NCBI GenBank assembly: GCA_930367215.1
Contig: OV884056.1
Span: forward strand, 89,291,285 to 89,355,284
Length of the DNA stretch: 64,000 nt
DNA from: Pollenia angustigena
Lineage: Eukaryota; Arthropoda; Insecta; Diptera; Polleniidae
Reading direction: 5' to 3'
Shown here: one piece after another, positions 1-10,113 of the stretch
Position numbering within the stretch: the stretch's first letter is position 1
How the letters are laid out: every line of letters starts with the position of its first letter
Made by a program: the position numbers and the translations under genes
Notes under the pieces: model-generated
Database searches by the model: none
What the model saw: the letters and a program-made list of their open reading frames with translations, nothing else
Told to the model about the DNA's origin: nothing

Positions 1-211
1 GAAGTGAATTTAAAATCGAACAAATTTTGAAAATGAGCCTGAAAAGAAAGTTCACAAAAATATTCCTTTTAATAAACGCCATACTTTGAGTACCAATTAT
101 ATTTACAAGAACAACTCTTAAAAACAGGAAAATACTCATTTTGTAAATAATTGAAATCAAAATCTCGTTCGATTTTAAATCCACTTCATTTCAATTTGTA
201 GAACATACCCA
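1..211. repeat. inverted-repeat MITE, copy 1 (cut by the window edge)
   Basis: The ends GTGAATTTAAAATCGAAC near 4 and its complement near 168-186 form an inverted repeat, and the whole block recurs at 7714-7926 with small differences. The left end may continue outside the window. Confidence 0.65.
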
Positions 212-1330
212 AGGCCCATCTATCAGGTCTGCTTGCTTGTACAAAAACAAAAAACGTTTCTTTTTAGTTGTCAAAAATTTACTACCACATATACAAAGCA
301 AAAGGAAAAACGTGTATGTGTGGCAAACCATAAACGTAAACAAAAGTATACATGCACATGTAAGCAAAATGTAAACAACTTTTGACAACGAAAAAGAACA
401 TAAACAATGATCATCAGGCTTCTTGCGCAGACCTTTTCAATGGGCCTTGAACATACCCGTATTTGTATAAAAATTTTTTTAATTGTAAATAATTTTTTCT
501 ATGTGACAATTGTTTTTTATTTTTTCATATTTTTGTGAACGTTATTTTAATTATTTAATTATTTCCTCGACGATGATACACATTGCTATATCGAAATATG
601 GAAACTATAAAACAAATGTTATCGAATTTTTTATATAAAAAAGAAAAACCTCAAGCTTAATAAATTATATTGCAATAAAAAAAATAGTTTTTATGTAAAG
701 AAAAGACCTCAAGATTTATAAAATGAATATAAATTTATATACAAATATTAAAATATGTTATAAATAGAAACAGAAGAAGAAAAATCTAAAGTTGAAAATA
801 TACCGTATCAGACTTGAATCGGATCCCTCTCATGTACTAAGCAGCTTCAACGAGACCAGATATCGCTCATATAGTAAGAGTACTTAGTCGATACAATACC
901 ATCTAAGATAATAAGTACTGGATACCGACTAAGAGGGAATTTTGCGTTACTTGAAAGGTACTCAATATATTTGCCTGCATTATAAAGTAACAAAAAAGCG
1001 ATAACCTGGCTATAATGATGCAGACTGGGGAGCCATTATATATTCGTTAAAATATTATAAACGAGATATATTTTCCAATTACCTAATGCTGCTATAAGTC
1101 GGGACTTACGAAAATAAAGAACTGCCGCAATTCCAACAACCCAAGCAGAATAAATGTCGCTCTAGGAATCCACAAAAGAAGCAAAGATTAAGGAAGATTT
1201 TTAGAAGAAATTTTGGGTTAACAAAATACAATCTAAATTTACAACGACAAACCAAGGACCTGGGCAAGAATGCAATATTTCACAATATAAAACAAGTATG
1301 AAAGTATAGTCGGTCAAGCCCGACCATATG
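212..1330. other. AT-rich DNA, nothing recognised
   Basis: No coding frame, RNA gene or clear repeat structure was seen. The stretch 790-1280 is less AT-rich and could be a decayed transposon, but no motif supports this. Confidence 0.4.
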
Positions 1331-1353
1331 ATACCCTACACCACAGTATTTAA

Positions 1354-1770
1354 AAACACATCATGCTTATGTGTCCTTATAAATATGGATTTATCTATGT
1401 TTATAAAGTTCATTAAAATTTTTTTGAAAGTTTGTGAGAGGCAGAAATTGCCCCCTAGCTCCTCTTGTGGTCCTTTTTTTGAAATACTGTATAGCTTATT
1501 TGCCCCTATAGATATGGAAATATCTATGGTTTAAATTTCATTAAAATAGGTTTGAGGGGCAGAAGTTGCCCCTATCTCCCCTCGTGGTCCTATTTTTTAA
1601 AAAATTCATACCTTTTGTGTCCATATAGATATAGTCCTATCTATGTTTTAAATTTCATTAAAATCGGTTTGATAGTTTCTGAGAGGAAGAAATTTCCCCT
1701 TATCTTCCCTCGTTGTCCTACGATTCGGCTTATTTTGAATAGGCTAAGTCCTTGTGCCAATAAGAATCTA
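1354..1770. repeat. degenerate tandem repeat of about 130-150 bp
   Basis: Three imperfect units share a stretch meaning 'tatgtgtcc...tatagatat...atctatg', then 'aaatttcattaaaat', then 'gagaggcagaaattgcccc'. A single related unit is at 12468-12640 and inverted related units are at 40960-41165. Chance open frames inside it are not genes. Confidence 0.6.
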
Positions 1771-2263
1771 TTGTGGTATAGGTATAAAAAGATATGAATA
1801 TGCGTAATAATTTTGCTCACACTTAACAATTGTTTGACGAAAAAACACGAAACAAGCGCGACCACTCAATCTTCCAACCATTTATAATTGGGGTATTCAC
1901 AAGGTATGCTATCATGTTATATTGTCATAATGTTCTACCATTTTACAATGGTTTATAAACAAAAACTGTCTTAAATTAATAGAAGTTGGCTTGCTATGTT
2001 TATTGTGCTGTCGTAACTAATCAGTTGAGACCTGGGCTGAACGGCTGAGCCAAACCGCATTAGTTTTTGTAAGCCGTCGCCGTTGATGGTATAATTTATC
2101 CGGTTAACATCCGAATTTAACCTGTGACTAGCGATTTTTGCAACAAATCACTTGCGGCGTCAAATAAGATCGGCTTAGGACTCTGCTGTTTGGTAAACAA
2201 ACAAAATAAAATTTATTTCTGATTGCGTCTGAAACATGGAAAATAGTATAATTTAATAATCTA

Positions 2264-4608
2264 ATTTAATTTATTAATTCATGGATTAGAATTAAAAATA
2301 TTTTTAAAATTTTTAATGGAAAATTAGCTCCTTCAATATCCAATCAAATTGGTAACTATGTTCAAGGATTACATAACAGGATACTTAATTCGGCTATTAA
2401 ACAGAAACATCGACAATTGAAGGATGATCAAGATGAACTGCAATATTTAAAATATATTTTAAGTAGATTACTAAATAATGAGGAGATGAAAATTTTTTTA
2501 AAATATAAGGACAGAATATCGGATAAATTAATGGAAAAAGAAAAACAGGTACATCAGAAAAAAAAAAAATTTGTTTGTCTTATTAATTTGAGGAGAAGAG
2601 AATTAGGAATAAGGTTAAATAACAGGTGGTTTGTCAATAAAACAGATAGGGATATACCAGAGGATGTTTAGTGGATTTTGTCTTTGGGACATAAGCATGC
2701 GCTTCCAGTAAAAAGAGAAGATTTTCCAATAATGAAAGTTATTTGTGATGGTGAAGATTTTATTGAGACTGTAGAGAACAAAGAACAACAGGAAATTCAA
2801 AGATCTAATTTTGTAACAGTGATAGATAATCATTTAAATAAGATGTCTTTGGATGATAGAGATAGATTTACATTAAATATAGTAGAATTTAGTAAAAAAT
2901 TTCTTAGAAATAATAGGGAAATAATGATTGTAAAAGCAGATAAGGGTAACACAACGGTAGCAATTAATAAAAGGGATTATATATCCAGAATTGAAAACAT
3001 TTTAGGTGATAATACTACTTTTCGCATATTAGAAAAGGATCCTACGAGCAGATTTCAGAAAATTAACAATAATTTTGTTGAGGAACTTTTAAAATTGAAA
3101 ATAATAACAATAGGAGAAAAAGTCAAGTTAAAAACTTCCATATCTGTAGCACCAAGATTATATGGATTACCAAAAATTCATAAAGAAAATTTTCCATTAA
3201 GACCAATTTGTTCTTCTATAAATTCACCTTCACATGATCTATGCAAATATATTTCGAATATACTCAAGAAGTTAACAGAGAATTCTAAGTATAATGTTAT
3301 GAATTCTGTACAATTTAAAGATAGGGTAAAAAATGTTGCTATTCAAGATAATGAAAAATTAATATCGCTTGATGTTGTTTCGTTATTTCCTAGTATTCCA
3401 GTTGACTTGGCTATTAGAATTATAGAGGATAATTGGGATAAAATTTTGTTGATAACGAATATTAATAAAGATTTGTTTTTTAGAATTATTAAATTCTGTG
3501 TAGTTGATAATAGATATTTTCAGTTTGATAATAAAATATATGCACAGGAAAAGGGGCTTCCAATGGGTTCACCAGCATCTCCAATAATTGCTGATATTGT
3601 GATGGAAAAATTATTAGATACATGTCTAGGAAAATTGATTAATAAACCAAAAATCATAACTAAATATGTAGTAGATGACTTATTTGTTATAGTTAATGAA
3701 AATGAGATAGATATTTTATTATCAACGTTTAATTCTTTTGATCAGAATATCAGGTTTACTATTGAAAGGGAATTTAATTATTCGATTCCATATTTGGATA
3801 CATTGGTAATAAGGAAAGATAATAGGTTATTGAAAGATTGGTATAAAAAACCAACCTCATCAGGTAGAATCTTAAATTATTTTTCTAAGCTCCTAAGAGG
3901 ATTATTATTAACACAGCTAATAATCTAATAGATAGAATATTGACAATAAGTGACACTAGATTTCATAAGAAAAATAAAAGAATTATTAGAAATATTTTAC
4001 AGGATAATAGTTTTCCTAACAAACTAATTCACAAATTAATAAGACAATATAATATAAGAAAATCTCGAAATAATAGTAAGATCTTAACACCTAAAATATA
4101 TAAATCATTAACTTATGTACCTGGATTTTCAGAAAGGTTAGAAAACTCGAATATTTATGACAAAGGGAAATATAGAATGGCACACAAGGTAAACAATAAT
4201 GTTGGTAGATTATTCACAAGAATGAAAGATAGATTGCAATAGTTAGATATGTCAAACTTAGTTTATAAAATACCTTGTGGTGGCAACAATAATGAACAAT
4301 GTGCAAAATTATATGTAGGAACAACTGGGACGAAACTGAAAACTAGAATAGCAGGACATAAACATGACCAAAAATATAGAACTTATAATTCAGCACATGG
4401 TACAGCTTTATCGACTCATTGCAGGGATTTAAATCATTATCCAGATTTTGAGAACACATCCATTTTAAACGTGGAAGGTTTTAAGAAAAGAAGACATATG
4501 TTAGAAATGTTACAAATAAATAATGTTCCATTTGAAGAAAGGATTAATTTTAAAAAAGATACTGAGGGTTTAGCTCAGATTTATAGATATTTATTGAATA
4601 AAAATTAA
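2264..4608 (+). pseudogene. Penelope-like element: reverse transcriptase plus GIY-YIG endonuclease, broken
   Basis: The family copies itself by target-primed reverse transcription using an RT related to telomerase and a C-terminal GIY-YIG nuclease. The open frame starts about 2264 without an ATG. Visible RT blocks are SLGHKHALP, YGLPKIHK, RPICSSINSPSHD, LDVVSLFPSIP, GLPMGSPASPIIADIVME and KYVVDDLF. The nuclease part (from about 4250) has YKIPC, LYVGTTGTKLKTRIAGHKHD and Cys/His residues. Lesions: TAG at 2669-2671, a one-base frameshift near 3890-3900, and TAG at 4240-4242. The catalytic box reads YVVDD where the family normally has YxDD, apparently from a doubled GTA codon. The copy is inactive but otherwise near full length for the ORF. 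Confidence 0.88.
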
Positions 4609-4874
4609 TAGGTTGACGAAAAGGGAAATAGGTTTGGAAATATGGTTGTTTTCTAAAATAAAGTTTAGATGGCTTGAGTTAGATTTGTTAAAAATTGTTT
4701 GACGAAAAAGGGAAATATTTTAAAATTGTTTTTTGTTTCCTCTTTTTAATTTTGAATTTTTTAATTTTTTGGTTTTATGATATGTTATAGTTGAATGTTG
4801 AAAAATTTTTTGAAATTTAATTTTAATTTTTAATTTTTATTAATTGTCAAACATAATTTTTGTTAAAATATATC

Positions 4875-4903
4875 CTGAAGAAGATTTCCAAAGGAAATCG
4901 AAA
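4875..4903 (+). ncRNA. hammerhead-ribozyme-like core motif at the 3' side of the Penelope-like element
   Basis: CTGAAGA (4875-4881) fits the CUGANGA core box. After one extra A comes a perfect 7-bp stem (GATTTCC 4883-4889, loop AAA, GGAAATC 4893-4899), followed directly by GAAA (4900-4903), the second core box. Penelope-like elements are known to carry hammerhead motifs in their terminal repeats. Stem III would be the short palindrome TATCGATA at 4903-4910, which pairs poorly around the expected UH cleavage site, and stem I is only weakly supported. It may be a degenerate motif. Confidence 0.5.
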
Positions 4904-5312
4904 TATCGATAATTAAAATATACCAAATATTTAAAATAGAAGTGACCTTAAGCTCAAAAATTAATAAAGAAGAAAAACATTTAAAAAAAAAGGTCGAAGA
5001 AATTAGAATAAAATTATTATATATTTTTTTTTTAATCAGCTGATTTAAATTCAAAGTAGCACACTGAATAATGAGGGTTTGCTCGCAACAGTCGTATTTT
5101 TTCATGGTATTTTTTTGAAGACATATGACTTTATGACACCTTGTGAATTCCCCAAATATGTTTAACAATTATTTTGGATTTATTCAACTTTATTTCTTAT
5201 GAAATGATAGGAAAATATAATTTATAAAGTGTTTATTGAAGTTTGAACAAATGTTTAATAAAAATAGTAGTTTCGTGTATTCCGTCAAATATTTGTGTAG
5301 TGTGACCAAAGC

Positions 5313-6143
5313 TCAAGACAAACCTGCACTTCTGAATTTATTAAATCTAAATGGAATTGTAATATTGAAAACACGTTAGTATTAACATTGCAATATTTCA
5401 TGCACCAAAGCCTTGATAAGCAGACTTTAGGTTAGGTTCAATGGGCAGCTTACACGGATCACTTGGGTCTTTATAGCCCTGAGCTAGTGACCAGAACTTG
5501 ACATGTGTTCACTAGATTGCTCCTCATACATCTCTGATGCAAGCAACAATTTCGATTCCGTGCGGGAAAGAATATTTAAGGTCTCTCTTAACGTTTCAAC
5601 ATAATAGCCCTGCCATCTATCTCTCCTCCTCATCCTCAAAACTTCTACAGTAGTCATAATAATCCAGGGGCATTACCACGTATACGAGTTAAAACAATTT
5701 ATATTGTGTATTAAGATTTTCGTTCTCGTTCGAAACGATGGCAGAGGTGTTATTTCCAAACAAATGAGAAATGAAAATTTATTGCTCGTTGTAAAGAGTT
5801 GTTGCTTAGAAAAGGATTTTTTTTTGTTTTCGATAAAGTGAAAACAAAAACTTCCGTTCATTCGAAACAAATAGTACGAAAATCGTTAAACACAGTACAA
5901 ATTGCTCAAATTCGTAAATTATTTCTTTCGAATTTTAATAAGCGGTTTATTTATTCTGGAGTTTCGAACTTTGCAAAAAACTCTCATAAATACTTGTTGC
6001 ATTATTTTGATAAAAAATTAAAATAATTCTACTAATAATAAATTATTAAAAAAATTAAATATTTAAAAATATAACATTATACGTACAATAAAAACTAAGC
6101 TATTTTCAAAAAACTATTGTTTTAAACGAATTTAAAAATATAG
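5313..6143. other. DNA between the TIR element and the zinc finger gene, probably including its 3' UTR
   Basis: The part next to 6144 should be 3' UTR of the minus-strand zinc finger gene. 5400-5650 is less AT-rich but shows no coding signal I can support. Confidence 0.45.
5946..5955 (-). terminator. candidate poly(A) signals of the zinc finger gene
   Basis: Two overlapping AATAAA hexamers on the minus strand about 190 bp after the stop codon. In such AT-rich DNA this motif is common by chance, so the 3' end is only suggested. Confidence 0.3.
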
Positions 6144-6466
6144 CTATCCCTTATCTTTACCTGGACCAACACTAACGCCCAACAGATGTTCACCGGCCAT
6201 CGTTAGACCAGCCGGTTGGTGGGCATAATTTCGTATTTGATGCAGCGATATCAATTGATTTGGAAACGCATTCGAAGCATTATTTTGATTTACGTTTTTA
6301 TTTTGAAAACTAATGGCATCATACAAATATGGACGCTGGCTCATGGCATGATGTGACAGGGTATTCAAATGTGGTGGCATCGAGTTGATCGGTGTAAATG
6401 CTGAATTTGTGGTGGTTTTCGTAATACTTGAGGCATCGTAGGGGCCCACAGTTGAGGGTGTTGAAA
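6144..6466 (-). CDS. sqz: zinc finger gene, coding exon 3 (conserved C-terminus)
   Basis: The acceptor TCTACAG at 6473-6467 is followed by an exon that completes a Val codon with the G left by exon 2 and runs to a TAA stop at 6146-6144. The encoded tail of about 107 residues includes the blocks LISLHQIRNYAH and MAGEHLLGVSVGP, which I regard as the conserved C-terminal signature of this family from memory, not from a search. The shared phase and the clean acceptor support joining it to exon 2. Confidence 0.8.
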
Positions 6467-9400
6467 CTGTAGAGTGGAGAAATTAATTAGTGAATGTTTA
6501 AAATAAAAAAGTTAGGAATGTTACATTCGGTTGGACCGAATCTTTTACTACACCAATTAAGAAGACCTATATGTGCTATGTGAAGCGGTGGGATACATTT
6601 AAAACCTTCAAATAGTTATTTTAAAGATGCTATCTGACAAATATATGGTTTTTTGTTATAACAAGTTAACATAAGCCTAAAAAGTGACTGATAAGTCTCC
6701 ATTTACATTATACGATTTTTGTCGTTGCGATGCTTATAGGCGAAAGGAGAGAGAGGAATAAAAAGGCCTCCTTAAGCGAGTGTACTCTTCGATTCGTTTT
6801 GTTTGCTTATTCGTGGTCTCATTTAACGTAAAATGTATTGGAAGTTCGGTGGCACACAAAAAGTTCTTACGACAAAATAGACTTCAAAGAAGAATCAACA
6901 ATAATCACAACGCCAAAAATCGAATCGTGTAAATGGGCACTAAGCTAACAGCATGCTTATCCGTATGTCCGGCTTCACACTATGAAAGTTTTCTTTCAGA
7001 AAGTCTGAATTTATGGGTGAGAGGGGAAAAAGAAACAGCATGTTCTCTTCCTCTCTCACCAATAAACTCAGACTTTCTGAAAGAAAACTTTCATAGTGTG
7101 AACCCAGACTATGGTAACTTTACAAATGAAGCTGCCATATTTTCTGCTAAAGATATGGAAACTTAAATGACAGTTTAATGTAAAATTAAATTATTCAAAA
7201 TTTAAAAAAATAAACAAAACAAAAAACCATAAAAACAAAAATAAGGCACAAAAATTTAACATTGCTTTTTATAAAAGAAGTAAACAAAAGTAAGTCGTTG
7301 TCACTTCGTATTTTAAACAACCAAAAGTAGTCGGTATCTACTTCAATGTTGCCACAGTATATTCATTACATTTTCTATTTATCGAACAGTTGTAATAATG
7401 GAGAAAACTTAATGGTCACCTTATCTTTTACCATAGCTATTTTTTACGTTAACTATCAGGATCCTTATCGCTTGGTTAGCTCTTAAATTGCTATAGGCCG
7501 TTATACACTATCCCACAAAGTCTTAAGTAATTTGCACAAATGAATGCAGTCCTGTCATAGTAAGTTGTTATTGTTTTTTGAAAATGTTCAAAGAAGATGA
7601 GGGAAGACTTTGTGGGATAGTGTGTAATGGCCTTAAGCAACATTATTGTCTAGAAAATATTATTGTAAAATTTCATTGGTCTAGCTCATTTCGAGTTTGC
7701 TCTACTCTGATACAACCGGGCTTGTTCTACAAATCGAAATAGAGTGAATTTAAAATCGAACAAATTTTGAAAATGAGCCTGTAAAGAAAGTTCATTAAAA
7801 TATTCCTTTTTACAAGAACAACTCGTAAAAATAGAAAAAACTGCGGCCATTTTGTAAATAATTGAAATCAAAATCTCGTTCTATTTTAATTCCTCCTCAT
7901 TTTGATTTTTAGAACATGCCCGAACCTTATTCCGAGCATTATTTCAGCCCTTTTTAATTTCTATAAATTTGCATTTAAGAGAAACTTAAGCTTTTACCGT
8001 CTTTGTCTATTTAGAACTTTTTGGTACTGCTTAACTTTTGTGCAATATATTCCGAACTTTTAACAAACAGATGGACAGGTATTGCTAAACTGTCTAAGAG
8101 TGCTGGGGTATCTTCAACCACAAATTCGATTCGTTCAAAAATAAAACCATAATCGTCGCAGTCGTTAGTCGTTTTTGAAAAATATGGTCCAATGATTTTT
8201 TTTACCTGAACTTGGCACAAACAATTGAAATTTCATCACTTTTAAATATTCAAAATTTTATTCACTATCTGAAAAAAAAACTTAAACCCAAGCTCCCTTC
8301 AATAACTCACCTATATCCTCCCGACCATTATCATTCATACGATGATGATTTTGCAAATCATTGTGGGGATTATTGCCACCGGTCGCCTGATGATTCGTAT
8401 AGTCCATGTGAGTTTGGCCTTGTTGTTGGGTCGGAGGTTGCTGCTGCTGCTGGGCGTTCGTCTGTTGCGGATGATGATGTTGCTGCTGGCCCGTTGCCTG
8501 TTGCCCGTTGTGTGCTTGCTGCTGCTGTTGTTGCTGATGATGTTGATGGGGATGTTGTTGTTGGGGTTGTTGCTGATGCATGACATCGTTCAAGTTGGCA
8601 GCCGAATCGGGACTAACTTTGGGCCAATACGAGTTGTCGGTGGGTGCTATTGTTACCGGTGGTAATGAGATATTATTGCGGTTGTGTTGATTAACAGTTC
8701 CAGGGTGACCTCCGCCACCAGCTCCTCCGCCTCCGACACCTGCTGTGGCAGTTGTATTATTAGTTGTTGTATTACTTGCTACAGCTGCATTATTGTTACT
8801 ACTATTACCTGTTGCCGCTCCGGTTGTCGAGTTACTGCCCGTATTTGTGGCCACAATCGGCGGTCGCTTGTCTGTTCTCTCCGAGTGCTTTTGCATATGT
8901 TTGTTAAGATATGTTTCCTGTGTATACGATTTGCCACAATATTGGCAAATGTGCGTTTTCAAGTGCTTGGACTCTTTGTGCTTGGGTATGTGGTCCAATA
9001 GGGAGGCCTCATCCGAGAAACATTTATAGCAAGAGTTGCATTTAAAGGGTTTGTCAGTTTGGTGGCACCTAGAGTGAGATTGCAGATTGGATAGTTGTGA
9101 AAAGGCCTTTTGGCAACCAGGATGTCGACACTTGTACGGTTTGTCACCAGTATGCGTGCGTATGTGCTGCTGCAGATGAGAAAGTTGGGTGAATTTGCGT
9201 TGGCAAATCTCACAGCGATACGGTTTAATGCCCAAGTGTATGCGTGTGTGTTGTGAGAGATACGAGGAGTTAGCAAACGCCTTAGAGCACTGGGTACATT
9301 TATACGGCTTGGACTCCCGCATATGCATTTGTGTATGTAATTGGAGATCAGCTTTTGATGTAAAAATCTAAAAATGTAAAATACGTTTTTTTTATAAACC

Positions 9401-10113
9401 TGAGTAAAATATAAGACTTAATTATTGGTACAAGTTAATTTTGGTAAATTTTTTTTCAAGCATTTTACTCCCCCCAAAAATACCTTGGTATCTTTAATAT
9501 CTTGCATTTGCATATGATGGTGAGGTGATGAAGTTGAGGAGGAAATTCCATTATTATTAGTTTCATTTTGTTGCTGTTGTTGGCGATTAAGAGCTCTTGT
9601 TCCGCCATTATCCACACTATTACTGGTCACAATTATATGCTGATTGGGATTTGTATAGATTTTCGATTTCCGTCCTCTTCCCCCTCCAGAAGTAGTTTGG
9701 CTTGAACTAACCACGGCTCCTGTTGTAGAATCCGCCAATTTTCCATCCATACAACCCGCCTTTGTATGCTGCATTTGTACATTTTCAGTACCCGCACCAT
9801 TGCCAGTTGTAGTTGAAACTGTTCCCTGTAAATGGTACTGGGGCTGCTGGTGCTGTTGATGTGGCTGATTGGTGTAATTCAAGACGGATGTTCTTAGGTC
9901 GGCGGTATTGGAGAAAACACTTAACGGTCCCAACGTAACACGCTCATTAAGCGTATTACGCAATTGATCTATGGAACGATGTACCGCTTGCGAATAGTCG
10001 CCGCCCGGAGGAATTTCACCAATGAGCGGTGAATTGTGGTGATAGTCAAGGCCTCCACCAATTGGCCGGTATTCAAGTAAACGACTTTCCATGGTTTCTT
10101 TTAAGCAGTTCAT
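6144..10113 (-). CDS. sqz: squeeze/rotund-type C2H2 zinc finger transcription factor, three coding exons
   Basis: A nuclear DNA-binding factor of the squeeze/rotund (LIN-29-related) family; in Drosophila squeeze acts in neuronal identity and rotund in limb patterning. I join exons 10113-9484, 9367-8311 and 6466-6144 on the minus strand. Junction phases are 0 and 1, each intron has GT/AG ends, and the product is 669 residues. Five C2H2 fingers lie at about residues 232-371; the third has a C-X4-C spacing. The fingers are followed by Thr/Asn/Gly-rich and then Gln/His-rich tracts, and the C-terminus carries ISLHQIRNYAH and GEHLLGVSVGP. The ATG at 10113 is the first in an open frame, but 5' UTR exons are not resolved. 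I favour sqz over rn because the fingers are central in a protein of moderate length; the two paralogues share nearly identical fingers, so the symbol is an inference. The gene looks intact. Confidence 0.82.
6971..7106. repeat. 136-bp hairpin MITE in the zinc finger gene intron
   Basis: Arms of about 55 bp are almost perfectly complementary (TTCACACTATGAAAG ... CTTTCATAGTGTGAA), with a loop of about 25 bp. The transcript would fold into a long hairpin. Confidence 0.75.
7496..7633. repeat. 138-bp MITE with TIRs in the zinc finger gene intron
   Basis: Ends GGCCGTTATACACTATCCCA and the complement of GGCCATTACACACTATCCCA, about 29 bp each, with four or fewer mismatches. No coding content. Confidence 0.7.
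7714..7926. repeat. inverted-repeat MITE, copy 2
   Basis: Ends CCGGGCTTGTTCTA and GAACATGCCCG are inverted, and the interior GTGAATTTAAAATCGAAC block matches 1-211. It lies at the distal part of the zinc finger gene's large intron. Confidence 0.65.
8311..9367 (-). CDS. sqz: zinc finger gene, coding exon 2 (five C2H2 fingers and Gln/His-rich tail)
   Basis: Residues 211-562. Five fingers with TGEKP-like linkers begin near 9300; their Cys/His pairs are all present (for example CTQCSKAF...HTRIH and CRHPGCQKAF...HSRCH). Just before them, residues 211-225 (IFTSKADLQLHTQMH) look like the C-terminal half of another finger that lacks its two cysteines. After the fingers come Thr/Asn, Gly and long Gln/His/Asn runs. 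The donor at 8310 is the consensus GTGAGT. The acceptor at 9369-9368 sits behind a short T-rich tract. Reading on past the donor gives a stop at 8282, which would be an intron-retention product. Confidence 0.88.
9484..10113 (-). CDS. sqz: zinc finger gene, coding exon 1 (N-terminal region)
   Basis: Encodes residues 1-210, starting MNCLKETMESRLLEYRPI and rich in Gly, Thr, Gln and Asn, with no recognised fold. It ends in phase 0 at codon AAG followed by the donor GTATTT at 9483. The frame would stay open for 21 more codons to 9418, but that extension is absent from the splice model because the donor followed by a 116-bp intron and the acceptor at 9369-9368 joins cleanly to the finger exon. The ATG is preceded by CACAA, an acceptable insect start context. 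Confidence 0.8.

Larger units (their letters stand above)
1811..5312. mobile_element. TIR DNA element split by a Penelope-like insertion
   Basis: The left end (1811-1853) and the reverse complement of the right end (5312 back to about 5270) share GCTC/GGTC-ACACT, then TTTGACG, then CACGAAAC in the same order. A second inner inverted pair is TGGGGTATTCACAAGGT near 1889 and its complement near 5138-5155. Together they outline a short non-autonomous element whose middle is now occupied by the retroelement at about 2264-4910. The same TIR type (ending in a ...TCACACT motif) is seen at 13275-13693. Confidence 0.5.
6467..8310 (-). other. large intron of the zinc finger gene, containing three hairpin elements
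   Basis: An 1844-bp intron bounded by GTGAGT and CTACAG on the minus strand. It holds three inverted-repeat elements (6971-7106, 7496-7633, 7714-7926). Outside them I see only AT-rich sequence with no convincing exon. Confidence 0.75.

Noticed and set aside
1354..1865. Small open frames in the tandem repeat as genes
   Set aside because: They follow the repeat units and appear on both strands.
5799..6026. 75-codon basic peptide downstream of the zinc finger gene
   Set aside because: Lies in the presumed 3' UTR region, AT-driven Lys/Phe/Asn composition, no recognisable family.
6933..7166. 77-codon plus-strand frame
   Set aside because: It spans the intronic hairpin element; its open frame comes from the palindrome.
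8335..9001. Plus-strand and other-frame open reading frames of 80-120 codons opposite the zinc finger gene
   Set aside because: They are shadows of the CAG/CAA and finger-coding sequence, with Leu/Val or Ser/Cys-rich translations and no independent signal.
6144..10113. Assignment to rotund (rn) instead of squeeze
   Set aside because: Finger region cannot separate them; overall layout and size fit squeeze better, but this remains an inference.
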